Positions 51,437 to 60,538 of a stretch of 64,000 bases of DNA are shown piece by piece. The DNA is from Amycolatopsis alba DSM 44262 (GTDB taxonomy: Bacteria > Actinomycetota > Actinomycetes > Mycobacteriales > Pseudonocardiaceae): NCBI RefSeq assembly GCF_000384215.1, contig NZ_KB913032.1, positions 4,853,665 through 4,917,664 on the forward strand. The letters are read 5' to 3'. The position numbers and the translations under genes are program-made. Below the pieces are notes generated by a model. The model made no database searches, was not told the origin of the DNA, and saw only the letters and a list, made by a program, of their open reading frames with translations. How positions within the stretch are numbered: position 1 is the first letter of the stretch; every line of letters starts with the position of its first letter.

Positions 51437-52720
51437 ATGTCCGAGTCGGTCACCTTTCTGCGAGCCATGTTGCGAAAGGGATCTTCAGTGCTGGGCGCCA
51501 GCCCGGCCGACGAAGCGCCCAACCCCGACTCCGTTCCGGACTGGCGCTATCGCGAAGATTCCGCGGATTCGATGCTCATGCGCGCGATCCGCTATTCCGC
51601 GCTCGGCCCGATCTTCTACCGTGTCGCCGCGTTTCCGAAGGTGTACATCGGTTTCGCGGTCTCGAACGGGTCGGCGGGGATCGTTCCGGTGCTCGGCACG
51701 ACGATCTTCGCGGTGCTGCTCAACGTCTTCGCGGTCTGGTGGGTGGTGCGGGGCCGCGGGATCCGGGCGAAGACGTCGGGGCGGCTGATGTACGTGGATC
51801 TCGCGGTGGGCGTGGTGCTCACGACGCTCGTCGCCGTGGCCGCGCCGACCGAGGTCCAGCCGTACGCCGTCGACGTCGCGTGGACGTGGATCGTCGGGAC
51901 GGTGGCGTTGTGGACGATGTCGTTCGGACTGCCGGCCGCGCTCGTGCTGCTGATCGCGGCTTTCCCGTTCCGGGCCTTCCTGACCTGGATCGGCGGGCTC
52001 CCGCTCGACCATCCGCTCGCGGTGAGCCGGTCGGTGGGCTGCATGGTCGCGCTCGTCGTGGCGATCGTGACCACGGCCGGGATCCTGATCCTGCTCGGCG
52101 TCGGGACCCGGTTCGCGCTGGGGATCGGGATGCGCCGCGGGCAGCGTGCCGAACGCCTGCGGACCCAGCGGGTCCTGCACGATTCCGTGCTCCAGACCTT
52201 GGAAGCGATGGGGCTGGAGGCGCCGGACGACGAGTCCGCCACCGCGCAACGGCTCGCGGAAATGCGCGCGACGGCGCGGGCACAAGCCGTCGAACTCCGG
52301 CGCGAACTGGCGGGCCCGGACGCGCCGTCGGCCCGCGGCCTCGCGGCGGACCTCGCCGAAGTCGCCACCGAAATGGCGCGCGACGGCCTCCGCACCCAGC
52401 TTGTCGCGGCCGAGACCGAAGAGGACTACCGCCTCTCGCACGCGCGCCGGACCGCCATCCGCGACGCCGTCCGCGAAGCGCTCCGAAACACCGTGAAGCA
52501 CGCCGGGACGAAGCAGGTCGTGCTTCGCGTCGAAGAGAGCGATGGCGGTATCGCGGTCATCGCGCGGGATCAGGGGACGGGCTTCAGCATGCTGGATCGG
52601 CCGCCGGGGTTCGGGATCAGCCAGTCGATCATGGCGCGGCTGGCGGAGGTCGGCGGGCGGGGGACGATCGATTCGCATCCAGGGCGGGGTACCAGAGTGA
52701 CCCTTTGGGTTCCGCACTGA
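51437..52720 (+). CDS. Sensor histidine kinase, NarL/HisKA_3-like, apparently orphan
   Basis: A 427-residue membrane kinase. The N-terminal half has about five or six helices (80-230; VLGTTIFAVLLNVFAVWWVV, LVVAIVTTAGILILLGVG in part). The phosphoacceptor region is RVLHDSVLQTLEAMG (His in LHDS), followed by the ATPase domain with the N-box REALRNTVKHAG, DQGTGFSM and GFGISQSIMARL. No response-regulator gene lies next to it, so its partner is elsewhere. The signal is unknown. Confidence 0.87.
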   Translation: MSESVTFLRAMLRKGSSVLGASPADEAPNPDSVPDWRYREDSADSMLMRAIRYSALGPIFYRVAAFPKVYIGFAVSNGSAGIVPVLGTTIFAVLLNVFAVWWVVRGRGIRAKTSGRLMYVDLAVGVVLTTLVAVAAPTEVQPYAVDVAWTWIVGTVALWTMSFGLPAALVLLIAAFPFRAFLTWIGGLPLDHPLAVSRSVGCMVALVVAIVTTAGILILLGVGTRFALGIGMRRGQRAERLRTQRVLHDSVLQTLEAMGLEAPDDESATAQRLAEMRATARAQAVELRRELAGPDAPSARGLAADLAEVATEMARDGLRTQLVAAETEEDYRLSHARRTAIRDAVREALRNTVKHAGTKQVVLRVEESDGGIAVIARDQGTGFSMLDRPPGFGISQSIMARLAEVGGRGTIDSHPGRGTRVTLWVPH

Positions 52721-52742
52721 GGCTTTTTGGGGCGCTTGGGGT

Positions 52743-52795
52743 TCCGTGAAGGCCTCCTTCCCTACCTTGAGGGTAGGGAAGGAGGCCTTCACGGA
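52743..52795. terminator. 24-bp perfect inverted repeat, family 1
   Basis: Arms at 52743-52766 and 52772-52795 with loop TTGAG. The cap TCCGTGAAGGCCTCCTT and core CCCTACC are close to 25152. It sits between the convergent histidine kinase and siderophore-interacting genes. Confidence 0.85.
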
Positions 52796-52815
52796 CACGC
52801 GCGGCGAGGGGTGAC

Positions 52816-52832
52816 AGCAAAGGTCCCTTGCT
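52816..52832. repeat. 17-bp module AGCAAAGGTCCCTTGCT
   Basis: Single copy of the family 2 cap, 20 bp from the family 1 hairpin at 52743 and 13 bp from the end of the siderophore-interacting gene. The pairing of both families in one gap repeats the arrangement at 25059-25206. Confidence 0.7.
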
Positions 52833-52845
52833 CTCTTTTCGCAGG

Positions 52846-53676
52846 TCAGTCGTCCTCGGAGGCGGGAGCTTCGCCGGACTCCGCCTGCCGCATCGCTTCT
52901 CGGCCCGCGGCCTCTTCGCTCATGCCCTGCCGCCAGTACCCGGTGAAGCAGATCGCCCGCTTGTCGACCCCGCGCTCCCGCACGAGATGCCGCCGCACCA
53001 GCTTCACCATGCTCGCCTCGCCGGACACCCACGCGTAGGGCGTCCCGCCCGGCAGCTCCGCTTTGCGCACGGTTTCGAGTACAGCCGCGCCCACCGGCTC
53101 GGAACCGCGCACCACCCAGTGCAGCTCCACGGTCCCCTGCGTTTCGAAGACCTGCCGGTCCTCGCGGTCGCCGATCTCGACGTAGACGAGCGCCCGCGTC
53201 CCGGCGGGCAGCGCCTCGACGATCGCGCCGATCGCCGGGATCGCGGTCTCGTCGCCGATCAGCAGCTGCCAGGTCGTCCCCTCGGGCACGTCGTAGAGAC
53301 CGTGCGGCCCCAGGAGGGCGACCCTGTCGCCCTCCGAGGCCTTCGATGCCCACGCCGAGGCGGGACCCTCGTCGCCGTGCAGCACGAAGTCGATGTCGAC
53401 CTCCTGTGCCGACGGCCGCAGCGCGCGCACGGTGTAGGTGCGCATCGGCGGCCGGACGTCGTCCGGCATCGCGAGGTAGGTCTTGTACCAGGACATCACT
53501 TCGTCCCCGCCCAGCGGCGCGGGCAGGACCGGCTCCGCCTGGCCGGGCTGCGGGAAGAAGACCTTCAGGTACTGATCGGGGGCCTGGTCCACCAGCGACG
53601 CCCCGGAGAAGGTCACCCTGCTCATATGCGGGGTGAGCCGCCGGACGCCGGTCACCTTCGCCTCGATGTAACTCAT
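52846..53676 (-). CDS. Siderophore-interacting FAD reductase (ViuB/SIP family)
   Basis: A 276-residue protein. Parts: FAD-binding barrel TPHMSRVTFSGASLV, PQPGQAEPVLPAPL and RTYTVRALRPSAQEVDIDFVLHG in part, then the SIP Rossmann domain LLIGDETAIPAIGAIVEALP and YAWVSGEASMVKLVRRHL. Such enzymes reduce ferric siderophores to release iron in the cytoplasm. ATG 53676 lies inside the last base of an iron box (53676-53694), so iron-dependent repression and a leaderless transcript are expected. No siderophore synthesis genes are nearby. Confidence 0.9.
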   Translation of the reverse strand: MSYIEAKVTGVRRLTPHMSRVTFSGASLVDQAPDQYLKVFFPQPGQAEPVLPAPLGGDEVMSWYKTYLAMPDDVRPPMRTYTVRALRPSAQEVDIDFVLHGDEGPASAWASKASEGDRVALLGPHGLYDVPEGTTWQLLIGDETAIPAIGAIVEALPAGTRALVYVEIGDREDRQVFETQGTVELHWVVRGSEPVGAAVLETVRKAELPGGTPYAWVSGEASMVKLVRRHLVRERGVDKRAICFTGYWRQGMSEEAAGREAMRQAESGEAPASEDD

Positions 53677-53694
53677 TAGGCGAGGCTAACCTAA
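53676..53694 (-). promoter_or_regulatory. IdeR/DmdR-type iron box abutting the SIP start codon
   Basis: On the minus strand the 19-mer is TTAGGTTAGCCTCGCCTAA; the IdeR/DtxR consensus is TTAGGTTAGGCTAACCTAA, so it matches most positions. Its last base is the A of the SIP ATG, and its first bases overlap the stop of the upstream alkyltransferase-like gene (53691). TAGGTT inside the box could be the -10, giving a leaderless message when iron is low. Confidence 0.8.
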
Positions 53695-54014
53695 AAAAGA
53701 CCGCCCAGGCCAGCGTCGTCATCGGGATCACGCTGCCACCGGTATTTTCGCAGGTCGACGCGCTGGCCGTCGGGAATGACGCCCTCCTCGCGCAGTCGTT
53801 GCAGCTGTTCGTCGAGCAGATGCGGGGCCGGTGTCCCGTCGGCGCGCAGAATGCGGTGCCAAGGCAGGTCGTGACCGTCCTCGCTGAGGATCCGCCCGAT
53901 CAACCGCGGTGACGGGGCCCCCGAAACCGACGCTATATCCCCATAAGTCGCGACCGAGCCGGCAGGCACGCTCGCGATGACCTCGCGCACCCGCTCGTGC
54001 AGTTCGTCATCCAT
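53691..54014 (-). CDS. MGMT-fold alkyltransferase-like protein (ATL, Rv3204-like)
   Basis: A 107-residue protein. DNA-binding wing VREVIASVPAGSVATYGDIA and IGRILSEDG, then PWHR in DLPWHRILRADG where true methyltransferases have PCHR. Loss of the Cys means no alkyl transfer; such ATL proteins recognise O6-alkylguanine and recruit nucleotide excision repair. Divergent from adnA by about 55 bp, as Rv3204 is close to Rv3202c in mycobacteria. The 3' end contains part of the SIP promoter. Confidence 0.9.
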   Translation of the reverse strand: MDDELHERVREVIASVPAGSVATYGDIASVSGAPSPRLIGRILSEDGHDLPWHRILRADGTPAPHLLDEQLQRLREEGVIPDGQRVDLRKYRWQRDPDDDAGLGGLF

Positions 54015-54068
54015 GGGACCACTTTGCCGTGCCGCTGCGAGGTTGTGTCGGCGGGGCGTGGTTCCATC

Positions 54069-57000
54069 GTGGGCGTGAACGGGCGGCGAACAGCGGCAGG
54101 AACCGACGCGCGGCTGGTCCGCACGCCGGTCACCGGCACGCCGTCGTTCCAGTGGGATGCCGGCGCCCGCCGCCTGCTGGCCGCCCCGGACGGCTTCCGC
54201 CGGGTCCTCGGCGGCCCCGGAACGGGCAAGACGGCGCTGCTGGCTTCGGCGGCTTCGCGGCGGATCGCGGAGGGCGCGAACCCGGAGAGCGTGCTCATCC
54301 TGACCACCTCCCGCAAGGCCGCCGAGGTCCTGCGCGCCGACATCACCCACCGGCTCACCACCGACCCGGAAGAGGATCCGCTGCCGCGCACGATCCGCGA
54401 GCCACTCGTGCGCACGGTGCATTCGTACGCGTACGCGCTGTTGCGCATGGAGGCGCAGGCCGACGACCTTCCCCCGCCCCGCCTGCTGGCCGGGGCGGAA
54501 CAGGACGTCGTCGTCCGGGACCTGCTCGCCGGTGACCTCGAAGCGGGTGCCCTCGACTGGCCGGAACAGCTGCGGCCCGCGCTGAACGTTCCCGGTTTCG
54601 CCGAGGAACTGCGAGACCTCCTGCTCCGCGCCGCCGAACGCGGCCTGGGCCCGGAGGACCTGGTCGAACTCGGCAGGAGGCGTGATCGCGTCGAGTGGAT
54701 CGCGGCCGGGCGGTTCTGGAGCCAGTACGAAGAGGTCACCCTGCTGCAGGGCGCGGGCGGCAACGCGCTCGGCGTGGCGAGCGCGCCCGCGCTGGACGCG
54801 GCGGAGCTCGTCACTTCGGCGCTGCTCGCACTGGAGGACGATCCCGAACTGCGTGAACGCGAGCAGCGCCGGGTCCGGCACCTGTTCGTCGACGACGCCC
54901 AGCATCTCGACCCGCTGCAGACCCAGCTCGTCCGGCTCATCGGGCACGCGGCCGACGAGTTCGTCGTCGCGGGCGATCCCGATCAGTCCGTGTTCTCTTT
55001 CCGCGGCGCGGATCCCCGGCTGTTCGCCGACGCCGACGAAGACGGCGAGCGCACGGTCCTGCTGACCACCGCGCACAGGCTCGCCCCGGTGATCCGCACG
55101 GCCGTCACGAAACTCGGTTCCGTGCTGCCCGGCTCGTCGCCGCAGCGCAAACTCGTCGACGCGCCGGACGCGGAGGGCGGCGCTGTCCGTGTCCGCCTGA
55201 TGCCAACCCCGGCTTCCGAGGCGAGCTGGATCGCCGATCAGCTCCGCCGCGCGCATCTCGTCGACGGCGTGCCGTGGTCGGAGATGGCGGTGCTCGTCCG
55301 GTCGCCCGCCCGTACTTTCCTTGTCCTGCAACGTGCGCTGCGGGCCGCCGGGGTGCCGATCGGCTCGGCGACCGAGGAACTGCCGCTCGCGAAACAACCT
55401 GCCGTCCGGCCGTTGCTGGCGATGCTGCGGCTCGCCGCCGATCCGGAACTGCTCGACGTCGACCTCGCCGAGATGCTGCTGTCCTCGCCCCTCGGCGGCG
55501 CGGACCCACTCGCCCTGCGCAGGTTGCGCCGAGGCCTGCGCCGGCTGGAGCTCGCCGGAGGCGGACAGCGGTCCAGTGACGAGCTGCTGGTGGAAGCCTT
55601 GCGTACCAACGATGTCCTCACCGGGCTCGCCGAGGTCGAGGCACTGCCGATGCGCCGGATCGGTGGCCTGCTGCACGAGGCGCACCAAGCCGTGGTGCGG
55701 GGCGAAGGTGTCGAGCAGGTGCTGTGGGAACTGTGGCAGAACAGCGCCCTGGAGCAGCGTCTTCTGCGCCTGGTCGATCGCGGCGGTTCCTTGGGCTCGC
55801 AGGCGGATCGGGATCTCGACGCGATCGTCGCGCTCTTCGACGCGGCCGGTCGCTATGTCGACAGATTGCCGAAGGCGAGTGTCGCGTCGTTCGCGGATTA
55901 CCTGTCCGCGCAGAACATCGCCGGTGACACGCTGGCGCCCGCGGCCATGAAGAGCGAAGGCGTCTCGCTGCTCACAGCGCACGCGTCCGCCGGCCGGGAA
56001 TGGACGGTCGTGTCGATCGCCGGTGTCCAGGAGGGCAGCTGGCCGGATCTGCGGCTGCGCGGTTCCGTGCTCGGCGTGGAACGACTGGTCGACCTCATGT
56101 CCGGCGTCGACGACGAGAAGGTGTCCGCCACCGCGCCGATCCTCGCCGAAGAACGGCGGCTGTTCTACCTCGCCGCGAGCCGCGCGCGGAAGACGTTGCT
56201 GGTCAGCGCGGTCGCGGGGGAGGACGAGCAGCCCTCGCGGTTCATCGACGATCTGGAGGAGAACGGCGCGGACGACGGCGGCCTCGACTCGCGGATGAAA
56301 CCGGCGGGACGGTCGCTGGTGCTCGCCGAGCTCGTCGGAGAACTGCGCGAGGTCGTCTGTGACGAGACGAGCGAGCCCGAAAGGCGGCAGCGGGCGGCGC
56401 GTCAGCTCGCCAAACTGGCCGACGCCGGAGTGCCGGGCGCGCATCCCGGCACCTGGTACGGGCTGCTGGAACCCTCCACCGACGAACCCGTGCACGGGCC
56501 GGGCGACCTCATCCGCATCTCACCGTCCACCGTGGAGGTCCTGGTCAAATGCCCGCTGCGGTGGCTGATCGAACGGCACGGCGGCAGCGATCCCGCGCAG
56601 CTCGCGGCCGTCACCGGGACCCTGGTGCACGGTCTCGCGCAGGCCGTCGCGGGCGGCAGCAGCGACGAGCAGATCCGCGCGGCGCTCGACGAGGCGTGGG
56701 TGCGGGTCGACGCGGGGGCGCCGTGGTTCTCGCGCCGTGAGCGGTCGCGGGTCGAGCAGATGCTGCGGAACTTCATCTCCTGGCTGGAATCCAGCCGCAA
56801 GGAGCTGATCGAGGCAGGCGTCGAGCAGGACATCGAGGTCGAACTGCCGGTCGGGGATGACGACGTCCGTGTGCTCCTGCGTGGTCGCGTCGACCGCGTC
56901 GAGGTGGACAAGGACGGCCGCCCGGTCGTCATCGACATCAAGACCGGCAAGGTCCCGATCTCCGCCTCGGACGCCGAGGAGCATCCGCAGCTGGCCGCGT

Positions 57001-57284
57001 ACCAGCTCGCCGTGCTGCTCGGCGCGGTCGAGGGCGGTTCGAAACCCGGTGGCGCACGGCTGGTCTACGTCGCGAAGTCCAACAACAAGACCGGATCCAC
57101 CCAGCGTGAGCAGGCGCCGCTGGACGAGGACGGCGGCAAGCAGTGGCTCGAACTGGTGCGTTCGGCGGCCGGATCCGCGGCGGGCCCGGAATACGGCGTC
57201 ACCGAGAACCCGGACTGTGATCGTTGCCCGGCAAGGGGTTGCTGCCCGCTGCGGCCCGAGGGCAGGCAGGTGACCGGTCCTTGA
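54069..57284 (+). CDS. adnA: AdnA: helicase-nuclease subunit of the AdnAB DNA end-resection complex
   Basis: A 1071-residue protein from GTG 54069 (GTG 54075 is also possible). Walker A GGPGTGKT is at 48-55; the UvrD-type motif II reads FVDDAQHLDPLQ, with Asp-Asp in place of Asp-Glu; GDPDQSVFSFRGAD is motif III. The C-terminal RecB-type nuclease (about 820-1060) has GRVDRVEVD and VIDIKTGKVP, and the Fe-S cysteines: one in VKCPLRW and three in DCDRCPARGCCPL. With AdnB it unwinds and trims broken ends. Stop overlaps the adnB TTG (TTGA). Confidence 0.92.
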   Translation: MGVNGRRTAAGTDARLVRTPVTGTPSFQWDAGARRLLAAPDGFRRVLGGPGTGKTALLASAASRRIAEGANPESVLILTTSRKAAEVLRADITHRLTTDPEEDPLPRTIREPLVRTVHSYAYALLRMEAQADDLPPPRLLAGAEQDVVVRDLLAGDLEAGALDWPEQLRPALNVPGFAEELRDLLLRAAERGLGPEDLVELGRRRDRVEWIAAGRFWSQYEEVTLLQGAGGNALGVASAPALDAAELVTSALLALEDDPELREREQRRVRHLFVDDAQHLDPLQTQLVRLIGHAADEFVVAGDPDQSVFSFRGADPRLFADADEDGERTVLLTTAHRLAPVIRTAVTKLGSVLPGSSPQRKLVDAPDAEGGAVRVRLMPTPASEASWIADQLRRAHLVDGVPWSEMAVLVRSPARTFLVLQRALRAAGVPIGSATEELPLAKQPAVRPLLAMLRLAADPELLDVDLAEMLLSSPLGGADPLALRRLRRGLRRLELAGGGQRSSDELLVEALRTNDVLTGLAEVEALPMRRIGGLLHEAHQAVVRGEGVEQVLWELWQNSALEQRLLRLVDRGGSLGSQADRDLDAIVALFDAAGRYVDRLPKASVASFADYLSAQNIAGDTLAPAAMKSEGVSLLTAHASAGREWTVVSIAGVQEGSWPDLRLRGSVLGVERLVDLMSGVDDEKVSATAPILAEERRLFYLAASRARKTLLVSAVAGEDEQPSRFIDDLEENGADDGGLDSRMKPAGRSLVLAELVGELREVVCDETSEPERRQRAARQLAKLADAGVPGAHPGTWYGLLEPSTDEPVHGPGDLIRISPSTVEVLVKCPLRWLIERHGGSDPAQLAAVTGTLVHGLAQAVAGGSSDEQIRAALDEAWVRVDAGAPWFSRRERSRVEQMLRNFISWLESSRKELIEAGVEQDIEVELPVGDDDVRVLLRGRVDRVEVDKDGRPVVIDIKTGKVPISASDAEEHPQLAAYQLAVLLGAVEGGSKPGGARLVYVAKSNNKTGSTQREQAPLDEDGGKQWLELVRSAAGSAAGPEYGVTENPDCDRCPARGCCPLRPEGRQVTGP

Positions 57285-60200
57285 TCTCCGAACTCCAGCG
57301 CCGCCAGGTCGAGCCAGGCGAGATCGCCCGTGCGCTCGGCCTGCACAGCCCGACCGACGAACAGGCCGAGGTGATCGCCGCGCCGATCGAGCCGTCACTG
57401 GTCGTCGCGGGCGCGGGCGCGGGCAAGACCGAGACGATGGCCGCGCGCGTGGTGTGGCTGGTGGCCAACAGTGTCGTGCCGCCGGAACGCGTCCTCGGCC
57501 TGACCTTCACCCGCAAGGCCGCCCGTCAGCTCGCCGAACGCGTCCGCACCCGGCTGCGGCGCCTGGTCGGATCGGGGCTGCTCGACAAGATCGACCCGAC
57601 CGGCGACCTGCGGATGACGGTGACCGCCGGGGAGCCGACGGTGCTCACCTATCACGCGTACGCCGGGCGGCTGCTGTCCGAACACGGCCTGCGGCTGCCG
57701 GTCCAGCCAGGGGTGCGGCTGCTCTCGGAGACGTCCTCGTGGCAGTTCTCGCATCGTGTGGTGTCCACTTGGGACAATGACCTCGACACCGATCGCGTGC
57801 CCTCCACGGTGACGGCGCAGTTGCTCGCGCTGGCCGGGGAACTCGGCGAGCATCTGGTCGAGACCGAACGGCTGGCGCAGTACACGTCGTGGCTGTGCGA
57901 CGTCATCGAGAAGGCGCCGCGGGCCAAGGGGCAGCGCGCGGCCCTGCCGCAGAAACTGGCCGAAGTCATGACGGCACAACGGTTCCGGCTCGCCCTCCTG
58001 CCGCTGGTCGAGGCGTATCACACGCGGAAGCGGGCGGAAGGCGCGCTCGACTTCGCGGATCAGATGTCGCTGGCCGCGCAGCTCGCCAGCAGTTATCCGG
58101 CGGTGGTCGCGGGGGAGCGCGAGCGGTACGGCGCCGTGCTGCTCGACGAGTACCAGGACACCGGGCACGCCCAGCGGATCCTGCTGCGGTCGCTGTTCGG
58201 CGGTGTCGAACATCCGCCGATGCCGGTGACGGCGGTGGGCGACCCGGCGCAGGCCATCTACGGCTGGCGCGGGGCGAGCGCGGCGAACCTGCCCCGGTTC
58301 ACCACGGACTTCCCCCGTGACAACGGCGAACGGCTCGTCCCGGCGCTGGATTTCGGGCTGCTGACCAGTTTCCGCAATCCGCCCGAGGTACTGGAACTCG
58401 CCAACGCGATCTCGGAACCGCTGCGGGAACGCGGTCTCGGCGTCGCGCGGCTGCGCGCGCTGGAAGGGGCGGGAACGGCCGACATCGCGACAGCGCTGCT
58501 GCCGGACATCCGCGCCGAACGCGAGTGGGTGGCCGACGCGATGGCGAAGCGCTGGTTCGAAACCGTGGAGGAGACCGGAAAACCGCCGACGGCCGCGGTG
58601 CTGGTGCGCCGCCGCGCCGACATGGCGCCGATCGCGGCGGAGCTGCGGGCACGCGGTCTTCCGGTCGAGGTCGTCGGACTCGGCGGTCTTCTCGACGAAC
58701 CCGAGGTCGCGGACCTGGTCAGCACGCTGCGGGTGCTCGCCGATCCGCTCGCGGGCAGCGCGGCCGCCCGGTTGCTGACCGGGGCGCGCTGGCGGATCGC
58801 GGCGGCCGACCTCGCGGCATTGTGGCGCCGGGCGGGCGAACTCTCCTCGCCGGTTCCGCCGTCGGGGAAGTCCGATGTGGACGAACCGGTACTGGTGACC
58901 GAACGGGTCGAACAGGCGGGACTCGCCGACGCGATCGACGATCCAGGTACACCGGAGCGGTATTCGCCCGAGGGCTACCGGCGGATCCGGCGCGTCGGCA
59001 ACGAGCTTTCGGCGTTGCGGCGGCGGCTCGACCAGTCGCTGCCCGAACTGGTCGCCGACGTGGAGCGCACGATGCTGCTCGACGTCGAATCGCTGGCCCG
59101 GCCGGGCCCGGCCGGGCGAGCGCATCTGGACGCTTTCGCCGACGTCGTCACGGATTTCGCCGAGACCTCGCCGACGGCCACTCTTTTGTCCTTTGTGGAC
59201 TACCTGAACACGGCCGCGCACGCGGAGGACGGGCTCACTCCCGGTGAGGTGGAGGTCGTGCCGGACCGGGTCCAGGTGCTGACCGTGCACTCGGCCAAGG
59301 GGCTGGAATGGCGCATCGTCGCGATTCCGCACCTGGTCAAGGAGGTCTTCCCAGGGAGGCGGCGGTCTTCGTCGTGGTTGCGGACGTCGACCTCGCTGCC
59401 GGCCGCGCTGCGCGGGGACTCGGAGGATCTGCCGGAGCTGCGGGTCGCGGAAGGCTATGACCGCAAGGAAGTCCAGGAAGCGCTGGAGCTGCACGAAGAG
59501 GGCTTCGTCGCGCGAGAAGCGGACGAGGAGCGGCGGCTCTGCTATGTCGCACTGACCCGCTCCGAGCACACCATGCTGATTTCCGGTCATTGGTGGAACG
59601 AGAGCAGCGCGCGGCCGAAGGGGCCGTCGGAGTTCCTGCTCGAAATCGGCGAAGTGATGCGGGAGAACTCGGTCGGCCGGATCGAGCACTGGGCCGACGA
59701 GCCGGAGGCTGACGGGCAGAATCCCCTGGTCGCCGACTCACGCCGGTCCCGGTGGCCGGTCGATCCGCTGTGGCCGCGCCGCGAGGGGGTCACCAACGGC
59801 GTCGATCTGGTGCTCGGTGCGATGGAAGACGCCGAAGAGGGCTTCGAGGAAGACGAGGACGATCCGGACGGCTGGATCTCCGACACCAAGGTGCTGCTGG
59901 AGGAGCGCGCGCGGGCGCGGGACCGGGTGCAGCAGGTCGTGCTGCCGCCGCATCTTTCGGTGAGCCAGCTGGTCGAGCTGTCGGCCGACCCTGCCGCGCT
60001 GGCCCGACGGCTGCGACGGCCGCTTCCCGTGCGCCCCAACACTTACGCGCGCCGGGGGACGGCGTTCCACGGCTGGCTGGAGCAGCGGTTCGGCGGCGAA
60101 CAGCTGCTGGAGATCGACGATCTGCCGGGGGCGGCGGACGTCGACGAGGCGCCCGATTCGGAGCTGGAGGCGCTGCAGACGGCGTTCGAGAAGAGCGAGT

Positions 60201-60538
60201 GGGCGCACCGGGTGCCGCACGCCGTCGAGGTCCCCTTCTCGGCCGACGTCGTGGGCGTGACGCTGCGCGGGCGGATGGACGCCGTGTTCGCCGATCCCGA
60301 CGGCGGCTGGACCGTCGTCGACTGGAAGACCGGCTCCGTCCCGGAGAAGGACCGGCTCGCACCGCTGGCCGTGCAGCTGGCGGCGTACCGGCTGGCGTGG
60401 GCCGCGCTGAGGAAGGTGCCGGTGGAGAAGGTGCGGGCGGCGTTCCACTACGTGAAACACGACAAGACCGTCCGTCCGGCGGATCTGCTGGACGCCGAAG
60501 GACTGCGGCAGCTCCTGCGGAGCGTCCCGGCTATCTAA
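57281..60538 (+). CDS. adnB: AdnB: helicase-nuclease subunit of AdnAB
   Basis: A 1085-residue protein. I chose TTG 57281, overlapping the adnA stop; the other in-frame start (TTG 57224) would overlap adnA much more. Gln28 (Q-motif) in PTDEQ, Walker A AGAGAGKT at 43-50, motif II VLLDEYQDTG, motif III GDPAQAIYGWRGA, VHSAKGLEW (motif V) and RRLCYVALTRSEH (motif VI) are all intact. It is the active motor subunit. The C-terminal nuclease has RGRMDAVF and TVVDWKTGSVP, without Cys clusters. Its stop overlaps that of the convergent DoxX gene. Confidence 0.93.
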   Translation: MISELQRRQVEPGEIARALGLHSPTDEQAEVIAAPIEPSLVVAGAGAGKTETMAARVVWLVANSVVPPERVLGLTFTRKAARQLAERVRTRLRRLVGSGLLDKIDPTGDLRMTVTAGEPTVLTYHAYAGRLLSEHGLRLPVQPGVRLLSETSSWQFSHRVVSTWDNDLDTDRVPSTVTAQLLALAGELGEHLVETERLAQYTSWLCDVIEKAPRAKGQRAALPQKLAEVMTAQRFRLALLPLVEAYHTRKRAEGALDFADQMSLAAQLASSYPAVVAGERERYGAVLLDEYQDTGHAQRILLRSLFGGVEHPPMPVTAVGDPAQAIYGWRGASAANLPRFTTDFPRDNGERLVPALDFGLLTSFRNPPEVLELANAISEPLRERGLGVARLRALEGAGTADIATALLPDIRAEREWVADAMAKRWFETVEETGKPPTAAVLVRRRADMAPIAAELRARGLPVEVVGLGGLLDEPEVADLVSTLRVLADPLAGSAAARLLTGARWRIAAADLAALWRRAGELSSPVPPSGKSDVDEPVLVTERVEQAGLADAIDDPGTPERYSPEGYRRIRRVGNELSALRRRLDQSLPELVADVERTMLLDVESLARPGPAGRAHLDAFADVVTDFAETSPTATLLSFVDYLNTAAHAEDGLTPGEVEVVPDRVQVLTVHSAKGLEWRIVAIPHLVKEVFPGRRRSSSWLRTSTSLPAALRGDSEDLPELRVAEGYDRKEVQEALELHEEGFVAREADEERRLCYVALTRSEHTMLISGHWWNESSARPKGPSEFLLEIGEVMRENSVGRIEHWADEPEADGQNPLVADSRRSRWPVDPLWPRREGVTNGVDLVLGAMEDAEEGFEEDEDDPDGWISDTKVLLEERARARDRVQQVVLPPHLSVSQLVELSADPAALARRLRRPLPVRPNTYARRGTAFHGWLEQRFGGEQLLEIDDLPGAADVDEAPDSELEALQTAFEKSEWAHRVPHAVEVPFSADVVGVTLRGRMDAVFADPDGGWTVVDWKTGSVPEKDRLAPLAVQLAAYRLAWAALRKVPVEKVRAAFHYVKHDKTVRPADLLDAEGLRQLLRSVPAI

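Noticed and set aside
53691..56495. 934-codon minus-strand frame opposite adnA
   Set aside because: Only its last 107 codons (from ATG 54014) are a real gene, the alkyltransferase-like protein; the rest is antisense shadow.
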